From the NCBI GenBank assembly GCA_003543235.1, contig DPJA01000036.1:81801-145800 (forward strand): a stretch of DNA of 64,000 nt, written 5' to 3'. The translations under genes and the position numbers were made by a program. The DNA is from Lachnospiraceae bacterium. GTDB taxonomy: Bacteria; Bacillota; Clostridia; Lachnospirales; Anaerotignaceae. Below are positions 25,864 to 34,516 of the stretch, piece by piece (within the stretch, counting starts at the first letter, position 1; each line of letters begins with the position of its first letter). Under the pieces are notes generated by a model, which did no database searches, was not told the DNA's origin, and saw only the letters and a program-made list of their open reading frames with translations.

Positions 25864-27177
25864 TTAATCCAAAATTGTCTTTACAAAATCTTCTCCGCTT
25901 TCCTTTGTAATCCTTATTTTAACATTAAGTTCTTTTTCTATGTCCTCTATAGTTAAATCATCTAATAGTGTAGTTTCTCCACTTCTTAAAAGATTCTGTG
26001 GTAAACATAAATAATCGCCCAAATCCTTGTTTTTAAGCTGACTTATTATGTCACAACCGCAAAGCAAGCCAGAAACAGAAATCTTACCGCCAAAAAATTC
26101 ATTTATTATAGGAAAAACCTGAATTTTTACCCTCGGATATTTTACCATAATTTCTTTACAAAGACCATCTATAAATTCATAAGCCGCTGTACCTGTAGCA
26201 ATGCTAACTGTTTTTTTAAGCTCCTTGTCGCCATTCAGCTCCTTCATGTAGGTGTAAAATTCATCTTTCATAAGGGAAATCATTCCAACACCATTTTCAA
26301 TTTGAGGAAAATCTTCGTATTTATGAACATTAGGAAATTCTCTTTCAGCAGTTAAATAAAACTCATCTGCAATAAACACAAAGGAACTTCCTATTTCAGC
26401 TTTCAACTTTTTCTGCCATTCTTCAATAATGTCTATAACCGCCTGACAGTCTTCTTTTTCAAAAGGCTTCATAGGATACAGCCCTTCTCGATAGCGTGTT
26501 AAGCCAATTGGCACAACCGAAAGGCTTTTTGCATGAGGGAAAAACTTTGATAAATCGGAAATTGATTTTTCCAAAACAGCACCATCATTAATGCCTTTGC
26601 AAAGAACTATTTGCAAGTTCATTTCAATACCTGCATCTGCAAGAGCTTGCATATGAATAAGAACTTTGTCAGCATTTTTATTATTCAGCATCTTTTTTCT
26701 AAGTTCCATATCCGTAGTATGCACAGAAATGTTTATTGGTGAAAGATGATAATATATAACCCTGTCAATATCCTTCTGCTTCATGTTGGTAAGGGTAGCA
26801 TAATTCCCTTGTAAAAACGAAAGTCGGCTATCATCGTCTTTAAAGTATAATGTTTCTCTCATGCCCTTAGGCAGTTGGTCTATAAAACAGAAAATACATT
26901 TGTTTGAACAGCTTTTAGCTTCGTCCATTAGACCGCTTTCAAAAATAATGCCTATATCCTCATCATAGTCTTTTTCAATTTCAGCTATACATTCTTCGCC
27001 TTGAATAGTTTTGATGGTCATTTCAATATATTCATCATTTATAAGGTAGCGGTAATCAAAGACATCCTCCACCTCTTTACCATTTATAGAAACAAGTATG
27101 TCGCCTGGTTCTATGCCCAGTTCCTCTGCTATACTGTCCTTTTCTACTTTAATTATTACATTTTCCTTTTTCTTCAA
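25864..27177 (-). CDS. DUF512 / radical SAM-like iron-sulfur protein with N-terminal PDZ
   Basis: A 437-residue protein. Residues about 10-60 are a PDZ-like domain (ELGIEPGDILVSING). Next comes a cluster motif C90-x3-C94-x2-C97 (CSNKCIFCF) of radical SAM type, then the DUF512 region. The family is widely conserved next to der in Clostridia, but its reaction is not established to my knowledge. TTG start with AAGGAG upstream; an alternative ATG is not available. Placed between pgeF and der in the same operon. Confidence 0.85.
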   Translation of the reverse strand: MKKKENVIIKVEKDSIAEELGIEPGDILVSINGKEVEDVFDYRYLINDEYIEMTIKTIQGEECIAEIEKDYDEDIGIIFESGLMDEAKSCSNKCIFCFIDQLPKGMRETLYFKDDDSRLSFLQGNYATLTNMKQKDIDRVIYYHLSPINISVHTTDMELRKKMLNNKNADKVLIHMQALADAGIEMNLQIVLCKGINDGAVLEKSISDLSKFFPHAKSLSVVPIGLTRYREGLYPMKPFEKEDCQAVIDIIEEWQKKLKAEIGSSFVFIADEFYLTAEREFPNVHKYEDFPQIENGVGMISLMKDEFYTYMKELNGDKELKKTVSIATGTAAYEFIDGLCKEIMVKYPRVKIQVFPIINEFFGGKISVSGLLCGCDIISQLKNKDLGDYLCLPQNLLRSGETTLLDDLTIEDIEKELNVKIRITKESGEDFVKTILD

Positions 27178-27188
27178 TGTTAAACTCC

Positions 27189-28004
27189 TTAACTCTTTAA
27201 GCTGAGAAATGCCGCAAGACTTCCTCTTTCCTCTCCCATTTTTCGGTGAGAATAGAATAAATCATCGTGGCACATTGTGCAATAGTCTGTAACCTCTATG
27301 TTTTTCGCCAGTATACCTGCTTCAATCATAAGTTCTCTATTTATTCCCCAAAGGTCAATTTTAAACTTACCTTCTGCATTCTGGTCATTACGTATATATT
27401 TACTAGCAAATTCCATTTCCGTCAAGAATTCATCAACCACCGGCTTGTCCACCTGAAAACAGCATTCACCAATTGATGGTCCAATGGCAGCAACAATATC
27501 TTTGGGATTACATTCAAATACTGTCTGCATTTCCTTAACAGTTGCCTTAGCCATTTTTCTAACAGTACCTTTCCAACCTGAGTGAGAAAGGGCAATTACC
27601 TTTTTTACTGTATCCACAAAAAACAGTGGAACACAATCCGCATGAAATGTAACCAAAACTACATCCGGTTGATTGGTTATATACCCATCAAAACCATCAA
27701 TATTGCTTTCAAACACCACTCCGCAACCGCAGTCACCTGTTGTAACATTTTTTATCTTGGTATCATGTATCTGCTTTCCAAAAACCATTTTTGTGTAGTC
27801 CATATCGTTGGCTTGACATATCCGCTTAAAATTTTCTGTAACACTTTCCCCATTATCGCCACAATTATAAGCCAAATTAAGGCTTTTAAATTTTCCCTCG
27901 CTAACTCCGCCAACTCTTGTGGAAAAGCAGTGATTTACAATTCCCGTTTTTTCTATATTTTCAAAGGTGAAAAACTTTACACCGTTTTTTTCACAAAGTT
28001 TCAT
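27189..28004 (-). CDS. pgeF: Peptidoglycan editing factor PgeF / laccase-domain protein
   Basis: A 271-residue YfiH/laccase-domain protein with the family motifs HADCVPLFF near 121-129 and SHSGWKGT near 139-146. Members were called polyphenol oxidases; reported activities include purine nucleoside phosphorylase and removal of incorrect amino acids from peptidoglycan precursors. Which applies here is not inferable. It follows yraN after 7 bases. Confidence 0.88.
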   Translation of the reverse strand: MKLCEKNGVKFFTFENIEKTGIVNHCFSTRVGGVSEGKFKSLNLAYNCGDNGESVTENFKRICQANDMDYTKMVFGKQIHDTKIKNVTTGDCGCGVVFESNIDGFDGYITNQPDVVLVTFHADCVPLFFVDTVKKVIALSHSGWKGTVRKMAKATVKEMQTVFECNPKDIVAAIGPSIGECCFQVDKPVVDEFLTEMEFASKYIRNDQNAEGKFKIDLWGINRELMIEAGILAKNIEVTDYCTMCHDDLFYSHRKMGEERGSLAAFLSLKS

Positions 28005-28011
28005 AATTCAA

Positions 28012-28377
28012 TTACTCCCCAAAAGCATTTTCTATGTGTCTATAAAGGGGCGTTTCGCCTCCTATTATTTCTATTACATCAAATCTGAAATCTGCATCAT
28101 AAAGATTTTTTCTTTGTATATAATTTTTTGCGGTGGCAATTATTTTTTGCTGCTTTAGATAATTTACAGCTTCAGAAGGATTTCCTTTATCAATATTATG
28201 TCTATACTTAACCTCCACAAACACAATATACCCTTTCTGCTTTGCAATTATATCTATTTCACCTGTTCTAAGCCTAAAATTTTTATCAAGAATAGTATAT
28301 CCCTTTCTTTGTAAAATTTTTGCTGCCAACGCTTCACCAATGTCGCCTTTTTTCTTATTTTCTTCTTTGCCAGACAT
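28012..28377 (-). CDS. YraN family putative endonuclease
   Basis: A 121-residue Holliday-junction-resolvase-like fold with the nuclease core GEIDIIAK followed by VFVEVK. Function in the cell is unproven. The ATG at 28377 follows GAGGATAAAT; a GTG at 28389 would overlap the rnhB stop. The neighbour rnhB is a common partner across bacteria. Confidence 0.88.
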   Translation of the reverse strand: MSGKEENKKKGDIGEALAAKILQRKGYTILDKNFRLRTGEIDIIAKQKGYIVFVEVKYRHNIDKGNPSEAVNYLKQQKIIATAKNYIQRKNLYDADFRFDVIEIIGGETPLYRHIENAFGE

Positions 28378-28385
28378 ATTTATCC

Positions 28386-29150
28386 TCACATAAAATTTTT
28401 CACAAAGCTACGTCTATGAATTGGACAAAGACCGATTTGCTTAATGGCTTGAATATGCTTAGACGAGCCATAGCCCTTGTTTTGTTCAAAATCATACTCA
28501 GGAAAAATTTGGGCATACTCCTTCATCATCCTATCCCTTGTAACCTTAGCCACAATGCTTGCTGCACCTATTGATATGCTTTTTGCATCGCCCTTTATAA
28601 TGCCTTTTTGTTTTATTTCTATATTAGGTATAGTTACTGCATCAACCAAAATATAATCCGGTTTAACCTTCAGCCCACTTATACATTGCTGCATAGCCTT
28701 GTAAGTTGCCTGTAGTATGTTTATTTCATCTATTTCTGTTGGAGATATAATCCCAATAGCATAATCCACTGCTTCTTCTAGAATTATGTCATACAATTTT
28801 TCTCTTTTAGCCTCAGAAAGTTTTTTGCTATCATTTATTCCTTCAATAATTACACCTTGTTTAAGTATAACCACTGCTGTAACTACAGGCCCTGCCAGAG
28901 GTCCTCTGCCCACTTCATCTATACCCGCAACGTATGTGCAACCATTGTTGTAGCACTCTTTTTCGTAGGCTGAAATTTCTTCAAGTCGTATCAATTCATT
29001 CAAATGATTTTGATACCTCTTTTCGGCACTTGCCACAAGCTTTACAACGCCTTTGCGTTCATCAGCCTTAAATTCTGTAACGCCATCAGGAATATCCGTC
29101 ACTGCCAAGCTTTCAAGTTTTTCCTTAATTTTTGAAATTGCCTCTGCCAT
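28386..29150 (-). CDS. rnhB: Ribonuclease HII
   Basis: A 254-residue enzyme that cleaves RNA in RNA-DNA hybrids and at misincorporated ribonucleotides. The catalytic motif AGIDEVGRGPLAGPV places Asp78 and Glu79; further acidic residues lie in YILVDAV. It has an N-terminal extension of about 70 residues, common in Firmicutes RnhB. AGGCGGG precedes the ATG. First gene of a seven-gene operon with a clear promoter close upstream. Confidence 0.96.
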   Translation of the reverse strand: MAEAISKIKEKLESLAVTDIPDGVTEFKADERKGVVKLVASAEKRYQNHLNELIRLEEISAYEKECYNNGCTYVAGIDEVGRGPLAGPVVTAVVILKQGVIIEGINDSKKLSEAKREKLYDIILEEAVDYAIGIISPTEIDEINILQATYKAMQQCISGLKVKPDYILVDAVTIPNIEIKQKGIIKGDAKSISIGAASIVAKVTRDRMMKEYAQIFPEYDFEQNKGYGSSKHIQAIKQIGLCPIHRRSFVKNFM

Positions 29151-29175
29151 TTTATTCCCGCCTTTCAGTTATTTA

Positions 29176-29204
29176 AGTATACACGCAAACACTGTTTTTG
29201 TCTA
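29176..29204 (-). promoter_or_regulatory. Sigma-A promoter of the rnhB-gpsA operon
   Basis: TAGACA and TATACT (each 5 of 6) with a 17-base spacer on the minus strand; the leader is only about 20 bases. Confidence 0.65.
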
Positions 29205-29214
29205 CAAAAGCACA

Positions 29215-29261
29215 GCACATAAAAAGCCACTTTAAGGCAGTATTCACCTTAAAGCAGCTTT
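29215..29261 (-). terminator. Terminator of RNase J gene
   Basis: Stems CTTTAAGG/CCTTAAAG (29230-29237 with 29247-29254) and AAAGC/GCTTT are separated by a 2x2 internal loop. On the minus strand TTTTTATG follows. Confidence 0.7.
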
Positions 29262-29299
29262 GTTAAAAGCATATTTTTTAGCAGTTACATCTCCCTTTA

Positions 29300-30970
29300 C
29301 TACACTTCCATAATTATAGGAAGTATCATAGGGCTACGCTTTGTTGTTTGCCATACATAATCCTTAAGTGTATCTCTAATTAGATTTTTGATATAAGACC
29401 AACCAACTGTATTGGAAAAATCACATTTATCAAGGGCATCAGCAACAGCCTTTCTTGCACCTTCCATAAGCTTTTCGGATTCACGTACATAAACAAAACC
29501 ACGAGAGATAATATCTGGCCCTGCAAGCATAGCACCACTTTGCTTTTCCATGCTTACAACAACAACCATCAAGCCATCTTCACTTAAATGCTTCCTGTCA
29601 CGCAATACAATATTACCAACATCGCCTACACCTAAACCATCAACCAAAAGCTGACCACTTGGAACAGTTCCATTTATTCTTGCGTCTTTTTTAGAAACTT
29701 CAAGAACTTCACCAATACTCATCATGAAAATATTTTCCTTTGGTATTCCCATAGAAAGGGCAATCTTTTTGTGTGCCGAAAGGTGGATGTATTCGCCGTG
29801 TACAGGCATAAAATACTTAGGCTTTGTTAATGCAAGCATAAGCTTAAGCTCTTCTTCACAAGCATGACCAGAAACGTGAATCTCTTCCATACTTCCATAA
29901 ACAACGTCTGCACCTTTTTTAATAAGTTCATTTATAACCTTTAAAATGCTTTTTTCATTGCCTGGTATACTGGATGCACTGATGATAATTTTATCCCCTG
30001 GTTTAACTGAAACCTGTCTATGGTCAGAAGATGAAATTCTTGACAATGCACTCATTGTTTCGCCCTGAGAACCAGTTGTAATAATTACAAGCTGTTCATC
30101 AGAATAGTTCTTGATTTCAGAAATGTCAATAATAGTGTTAGGCGGAATATTAAGATATTCCAGTTCGGTACTTGTTCTAACTGCATTAACCATACTTCGT
30201 CCAATTATAGCAACCTTACGTTTTGTTTTGTATGCAGAATTTATTATCTGCTGAATACGGTGAATGTTAGAAGAGAACGTGGCAACCATAATTCGATTTT
30301 TCGGTGTATCATCAAAAATCTTATCAAACACAGCACCAACACTTTTTTCTGATATAGTAAAGCCTTTTCTTTCAGCATTTGTACTGTCGCTTAAAAGCAA
30401 CAAAACACCTTCCTTGCCAAGCTCTGCAAAACGGTGCAGGTCCAAAATATCACCATCAATAGGTGTATAATCAATTTTAAAATCTCCTGTGTGTACAATG
30501 GTACCAACAGGTGATGTAATAGCCATAGCAACAGTATCTGCAATTGAGTGATTTGTGCGTATAAACTCAACCTTAAACTGTCCAAGCTTTACGAACTCTC
30601 CAGGAACAACTACGTGCCTTGTTGTCTTTTCTAAAAGTCCATGCTCCTTAAGCTTGTTTTCTAAAAGCCCCAGTGTTAAACGTGTTCCAAATACTGGAAC
30701 ATTAAGTTCTTTAAGCACATAAGGCAACGAGCCAATATGGTCCTCATGTCCATGAGTAAGTAAAATCCCTCTAATTCGATCAACGTTTTTTCTTAAATAG
30801 GTAATATCAGGAATAACCAAGTCAATTCCAAGCATATCGTCCTCTGGGAATGCTAATCCACAGTCTACAATAATAATATCCTGGTTATACTCAAATACTG
30901 TCATATTTTTCCCGATCTCTTGAAGCCCACCCAGAGATATTACCTTTAGTTTTGGTCTCTTTGTAGCCAA
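29300..30970 (-). CDS. rnjA: Ribonuclease J
   Basis: A 556-residue metallo-beta-lactamase/beta-CASP ribonuclease for mRNA decay and rRNA maturation (5' exonuclease and endonuclease). The zinc motif is HGHEDHIG (73-80); a second histidine region is HTGDFKIDYT, and the beta-CASP motifs include PVHGEYIHL. TTG start with GGAGGAG upstream. It is a single gene with its own terminator. Confidence 0.96.
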   Translation of the reverse strand: MATKRPKLKVISLGGLQEIGKNMTVFEYNQDIIIVDCGLAFPEDDMLGIDLVIPDITYLRKNVDRIRGILLTHGHEDHIGSLPYVLKELNVPVFGTRLTLGLLENKLKEHGLLEKTTRHVVVPGEFVKLGQFKVEFIRTNHSIADTVAMAITSPVGTIVHTGDFKIDYTPIDGDILDLHRFAELGKEGVLLLLSDSTNAERKGFTISEKSVGAVFDKIFDDTPKNRIMVATFSSNIHRIQQIINSAYKTKRKVAIIGRSMVNAVRTSTELEYLNIPPNTIIDISEIKNYSDEQLVIITTGSQGETMSALSRISSSDHRQVSVKPGDKIIISASSIPGNEKSILKVINELIKKGADVVYGSMEEIHVSGHACEEELKLMLALTKPKYFMPVHGEYIHLSAHKKIALSMGIPKENIFMMSIGEVLEVSKKDARINGTVPSGQLLVDGLGVGDVGNIVLRDRKHLSEDGLMVVVVSMEKQSGAMLAGPDIISRGFVYVRESEKLMEGARKAVADALDKCDFSNTVGWSYIKNLIRDTLKDYVWQTTKRSPMILPIIMEV

Positions 30971-31093
30971 AAAAACTCCTCCTTTTTATACATTAATTTT
31001 TTCCCGTCCATCACAGCTCTCTATAAAGCTTAAAAAGCCCCAAGAATCATCTGCGTTAATTTTATTAATTCCAAAAATACATTGTTTTATACA

Positions 31094-31119
31094 TTTTAAA
31101 AACCCATCCGTCTATGGGT
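31094..31119 (-). terminator. Terminator of the ireB-ruvX-DUF1292 operon
   Basis: ACCCAT (31102-31107) pairs with ATGGGT (31114-31119); on the minus strand TTTTTAAAAT follows. The rest of the 297-base gap (30971-31267) shows no gene and no clear promoter. Confidence 0.6.
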
Positions 31120-31267
31120 AATTTAATATGCCCACACAAATAAAACCGCCTTTAAACCACACCTAAAAAGACAACACCACACATATGCCGACTTTTTAAT
31201 ATAACTATACGGCCCAGCGTCTTACATCTTATCTGTAAATTAGATTATTTATCTAAAAGACTATGAA

Positions 31268-31564
31268 TTAGTCCTCTATTTCAACATCATACTCATCGTT
31301 TCCATTCTGAAAAAGTTCTGCAATCTTATCGAATTCAGCATCGTCTTCAATAAGTTCATAATTTACTTCTTCGCCATCTTCAGCTATCTTTTTAAGTATC
31401 ATTGCCTCTGCATTTTCATCATCCAAAAGTTCTGCTTCAAGTAAAAGTATATAGCTTTGTCCCTCTGTTTCAATTGCATCAATTATGGCAAACTCTACTT
31501 CTTTGCCCTCTTCGTCTGTTAACATAATTGTTTCAAATTCTTCAAAATCGTCTTCAAATCCCAT
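31268..31564 (-). CDS. DUF1292 (YrzB-like) acidic protein
   Basis: A 98-residue, strongly acidic protein (many Glu/Asp, pI clearly low) with the DUF1292 pattern EGKEVEFAIIDAIE. No catalytic motif is seen and function is unknown. It closes the operon ireB-ruvX-yrzB, an order shared with Bacillus (yrzL-yrrK-yrzB). It follows ruvX by 15 bases. Confidence 0.88.
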   Translation of the reverse strand: MGFEDDFEEFETIMLTDEEGKEVEFAIIDAIETEGQSYILLLEAELLDDENAEAMILKKIAEDGEEVNYELIEDDAEFDKIAELFQNGNDEYDVEIED

Positions 31565-31579
31565 TTTAATAATCTCCTT

Positions 31580-32005
31580 TTATTGTTTTATAGAGTTAAG
31601 ATAGCCTTGCAAAATATATACCGCTGCCATCTTGTCAATTACGCCTTTTCTTTGTCCGTTATTTAAGCCTGCTTCCATTAAAAAATTTGCTGCAGCAACA
31701 GTACTCAATCGTTCATCCCATAAAATTACGGGTATTTTTGTAAATCTTCTTTCTATTCTTTCTTTGTAAGCCTCAGTTTTTTTGCACCTTTCACTAACAG
31801 AGCCATTCAAATTAAGAGGGTATCCTAGTACTATTGTATCCACTTCATATTCTTTTATCAATTCTTCAAGTCTACCAAGGCTTTGCTTGTATTCATTTTC
31901 ACTGTTTCTTTTTATAATTTCGACTCCCTGTGCAGTCCATCCAAAGGGGTCGCTAACCGCAACACCAACAGTTTTGTCGCCATAATCCAAACCTAAAATA
32001 CGCAA
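31580..32005 (-). CDS. ruvX: Holliday junction resolvase-like protein RuvX (YqgF)
   Basis: A 141-residue RNase H-like fold with LGLDYGDKTVGVAVSD at the N-terminus and conserved ILWDERLST and VIDKMAAV. Proposed roles are pre-16S rRNA 5'-end maturation and Holliday junction resolution. TTG start with AAGGTG upstream, 11 bases after ireB. Confidence 0.94.
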   Translation of the reverse strand: MRILGLDYGDKTVGVAVSDPFGWTAQGVEIIKRNSENEYKQSLGRLEELIKEYEVDTIVLGYPLNLNGSVSERCKKTEAYKERIERRFTKIPVILWDERLSTVAAANFLMEAGLNNGQRKGVIDKMAAVYILQGYLNSIKQ

Positions 32006-32016
32006 ATTATCACACC

Positions 32017-32283
32017 TTATTCATTGTTCCTTGTAATATAATTTTCTACAAGTTCTTCCAACAATTCATCTCTTTCCAGCTTACGAATAAGCACTCTGGC
32101 ATTATTATAGCTTGTAATATAGGTAGGGTCACCAGAAAGAATATATCCAACTATCTGATTAACAGGATTGTAGCCTTTTTCTTTAAGTGCACCATAAACA
32201 GTAAGTATAATTCTTTTAGCTTCGTTGTCAAGTTCTTTTGCAACTCCACTAAACTTCATCGTTTCATTCAAGTTTTTGTCCAT
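32017..32283 (-). CDS. IreB family regulatory phosphoprotein
   Basis: An 88-residue DUF965/YrzL protein (KRIILTVYGALKEKGYNPVNQIVGY begins near 25). In Enterococcus, IreB is phosphorylated by the Ser/Thr kinase IreK and modulates cephalosporin resistance. The ATG at 32283 follows GGAGAG; a GTG at 32292 is less well placed. alaS, frequently upstream in Bacillus, is not here. Confidence 0.9.
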   Translation of the reverse strand: MDKNLNETMKFSGVAKELDNEAKRIILTVYGALKEKGYNPVNQIVGYILSGDPTYITSYNNARVLIRKLERDELLEELVENYITRNNE

Positions 32284-32427
32284 ATTAACCACTCTCCATA
32301 TTTACCGGTGCTGTAAACTCACAACATATTGAATTAAAACATAATTTATATGAAACTAATGATAATATATATTGGCATATTATGCAAACACTATTTATTT
32401 TCATCAGCTCCGCAAAAGCACAGTTTT

Positions 32428-33723
32428 TTAACAAATTTCGCCAAAAGCTCTCTCACCATGGGCATTTGTAAGCTTCACCCTAAGTATTTTATTCTTTATA
32501 TTCTCTTCACTTTTAACTGTAACATTTATATAATTTGATGTATGTCCCTCAAAACTCCCTTCATTGTGGCTCTGCTCAAAAAGTACTTTAACCTCTTTGT
32601 TTATATATTTATTAATAAAATCCTGTGCCATTTTGTCGCTAAGCTCTATAAGAATACGACTTCGTTCTGCCTTAACTTGTGGATCAATCTGGCAGTCCAT
32701 TTTTTCTGCTAGTGTACCTCTCTTTGGAGAATATGGAAAAACGTGTATTTTAGAAAAGCCAACCTTTTGGGCAAATTTATAGCTTTCGTTAAAGTCTTCA
32801 TCAGTTTCCCCTGGAAAACCAACAATTATGTCAGTTGTAATTGCCGCATCATTCCAATATTTTCTTATAGTTTCTACTGCCTGCAAATATTTTTCAGTGC
32901 TATACTTGCGATTCATTGCTTTAAGCGTTCTATCGCAACCACTTTGCAGTGAAAGATGAAAATGGTGGCATACCTTATCTCCACGGCTTAAAACTTCCAT
33001 AAACTTCTCATTTACTATATTGGGTTCTATACTGCTAAAACGTATTCTTTCAATACCCTCAATATCGTGTATTTTTTCAACAACCTGCAATAGGCTGGTA
33101 TTATGCAACTCTTTACCATAGCTTGCAACGTGAATACCCGTAAGCACCACTTCTTTAAACCCATTTTGTGCTAATATTTTAACCTCATTTTCCACTTCAG
33201 CCTCTGGTCTGCTTCTTACCGGACCTCTTGCATAGGGAATAATGCAATAAGAACAAAACTGGTTGCAACCATCCTGTATTTTAATATATGCACGAGTTCT
33301 GCCCATAAGCTTATGTATAGAAATAGGTTCAAATATTTTTTCAGTCATTATTTCGCCTACATGGTTAACAATGCCCATTTCAGCTCTATATTTTTCAACT
33401 TCCTCTACAATTTCATTTTTACCCTTAGTTCCCAAAACTATGTTAACGCCTTCAATTGCCTTTATTTCCTCTGGTGCTGTTTGAGCATAACAACCTGCAA
33501 CCACCACTAACGCATTGGGATTTTGCCTTTTACACCTTCTAATAAGCTGACGGCTTTTTTTGTCACCAAAATTTGTTACTGTGCACGTATTAATAACATA
33601 TACCTCGGCACATTCATCAATACTAACAACTCTGTAGCCTTTCTCTGCAAAAGCCTCTGCAATTGCCTCGCTCTCAACTTGATTCACCTTACAACCCAGT
33701 GCAAAGCTTGCAACACTCTTCAT
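32428..33723 (-). CDS. mtaB: tRNA t6A37 methylthiotransferase MtaB
   Basis: A 431-residue radical SAM methylthiotransferase converting t6A37 to ms2t6A37 in tRNAs reading ANN codons. N-terminal UPF0004 cysteines are in SFALGCKVN, INTCTVTNF and VAGCYAQ; the radical SAM cluster is CNQFCSYC; a C-terminal TRAM domain follows. The ATG at 33723 is preceded by GAGGTAATTTGT. It follows an uncharacterised gene by 20 bases. Confidence 0.94.
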   Translation of the reverse strand: MKSVASFALGCKVNQVESEAIAEAFAEKGYRVVSIDECAEVYVINTCTVTNFGDKKSRQLIRRCKRQNPNALVVVAGCYAQTAPEEIKAIEGVNIVLGTKGKNEIVEEVEKYRAEMGIVNHVGEIMTEKIFEPISIHKLMGRTRAYIKIQDGCNQFCSYCIIPYARGPVRSRPEAEVENEVKILAQNGFKEVVLTGIHVASYGKELHNTSLLQVVEKIHDIEGIERIRFSSIEPNIVNEKFMEVLSRGDKVCHHFHLSLQSGCDRTLKAMNRKYSTEKYLQAVETIRKYWNDAAITTDIIVGFPGETDEDFNESYKFAQKVGFSKIHVFPYSPKRGTLAEKMDCQIDPQVKAERSRILIELSDKMAQDFINKYINKEVKVLFEQSHNEGSFEGHTSNYINVTVKSEENIKNKILRVKLTNAHGERAFGEIC

Positions 33724-33743
33724 ACAAATTACCTCATCTGTTA

Positions 33744-34295
33744 TCAATTAATTTTCTGTATCAGTGCCAAAATAAACATGGCCGTTTCAACATCCTTGCC
33801 CGATGCCCAAATTACATATGGCCTAAGCTTATCCCACTTTCTTTTTTTTGTATCTACAGATATACATATTTCCTCTATTTCATCTATTTTATTAGTAATT
33901 TCTTTTTTTTCCAGCACACCAATTTGGGGTGTTTCATGAAAAAATCTACGAGCTTCATTAAACCCTGCATTCACGGCACAGCCCTTAACGCCTTCTTTAA
34001 TATAATATTCCTTAAGGCTTTGTGGTTTATACCCAAGGTCTTTAAAAATCTCCAACCTTTTAATTATCATGTCTACATTGTTTCTCAAGGCTTCTGCAAT
34101 TATGCCTTTTCCCTCGTAGGCAGAAATAACCTGCATACCTTCTGCAAATCCTTCTATAATATTAACATACTTAAAAAGCATGGTATTGAACAAATTTTCC
34201 ATCTGTTCTGCATCATGTGAATATTTGCTCCACACACTTTTGCAATATAATATATCTTTATCTACCGCTTCATTAAGGTCATTTTCATCCGCCAT
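33744..34295 (-). CDS. Uncharacterised 183-residue helical protein
   Basis: I do not recognise this protein. It is predicted mostly helical, soluble, charged, without signal peptide or membrane segment. A central segment has GKGIIAEALRNNVDMIIKRL near residues 62-81, and two cysteines are present. The ATG at 34295 has AAGGGGG about ten bases upstream, and codon use and base composition match its neighbours, so it is a real gene. It lies 20 bases before mtaB in the same direction, suggesting co-transcription and perhaps a tRNA- or growth-linked role. Confidence 0.75.
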   Translation of the reverse strand: MADENDLNEAVDKDILYCKSVWSKYSHDAEQMENLFNTMLFKYVNIIEGFAEGMQVISAYEGKGIIAEALRNNVDMIIKRLEIFKDLGYKPQSLKEYYIKEGVKGCAVNAGFNEARRFFHETPQIGVLEKKEITNKIDEIEEICISVDTKKRKWDKLRPYVIWASGKDVETAMFILALIQKIN

Positions 34296-34410
34296 TAGCT
34301 TCAACCCCCTTAAAAATATAGTATATCACATTTTTGCAATTCAAACAACCATATACAGTATACAACATGGCTTATTTCCCATTACATAACACAGTTAGTC
34401 ACTTTTTAAA

Positions 34411-34445
34411 TGAAAAAACCCCGAAAAAACTAAAGTTTTCGAGGT
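34411..34445 (-). terminator. Terminator of the chemotaxis-like receptor gene
   Basis: ACCCCGAAAA (34418-34427) pairs with TTTTCGAGGT (34436-34445) with one mismatch; on the minus strand T6 follows. Confidence 0.8.
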
Positions 34446-34516
34446 CTTGATTGTTGTAAAATATTAAATTGTAATCGTATCTTTAAACCTATTACTTTTA
34501 ATTTATGTTAAATATC

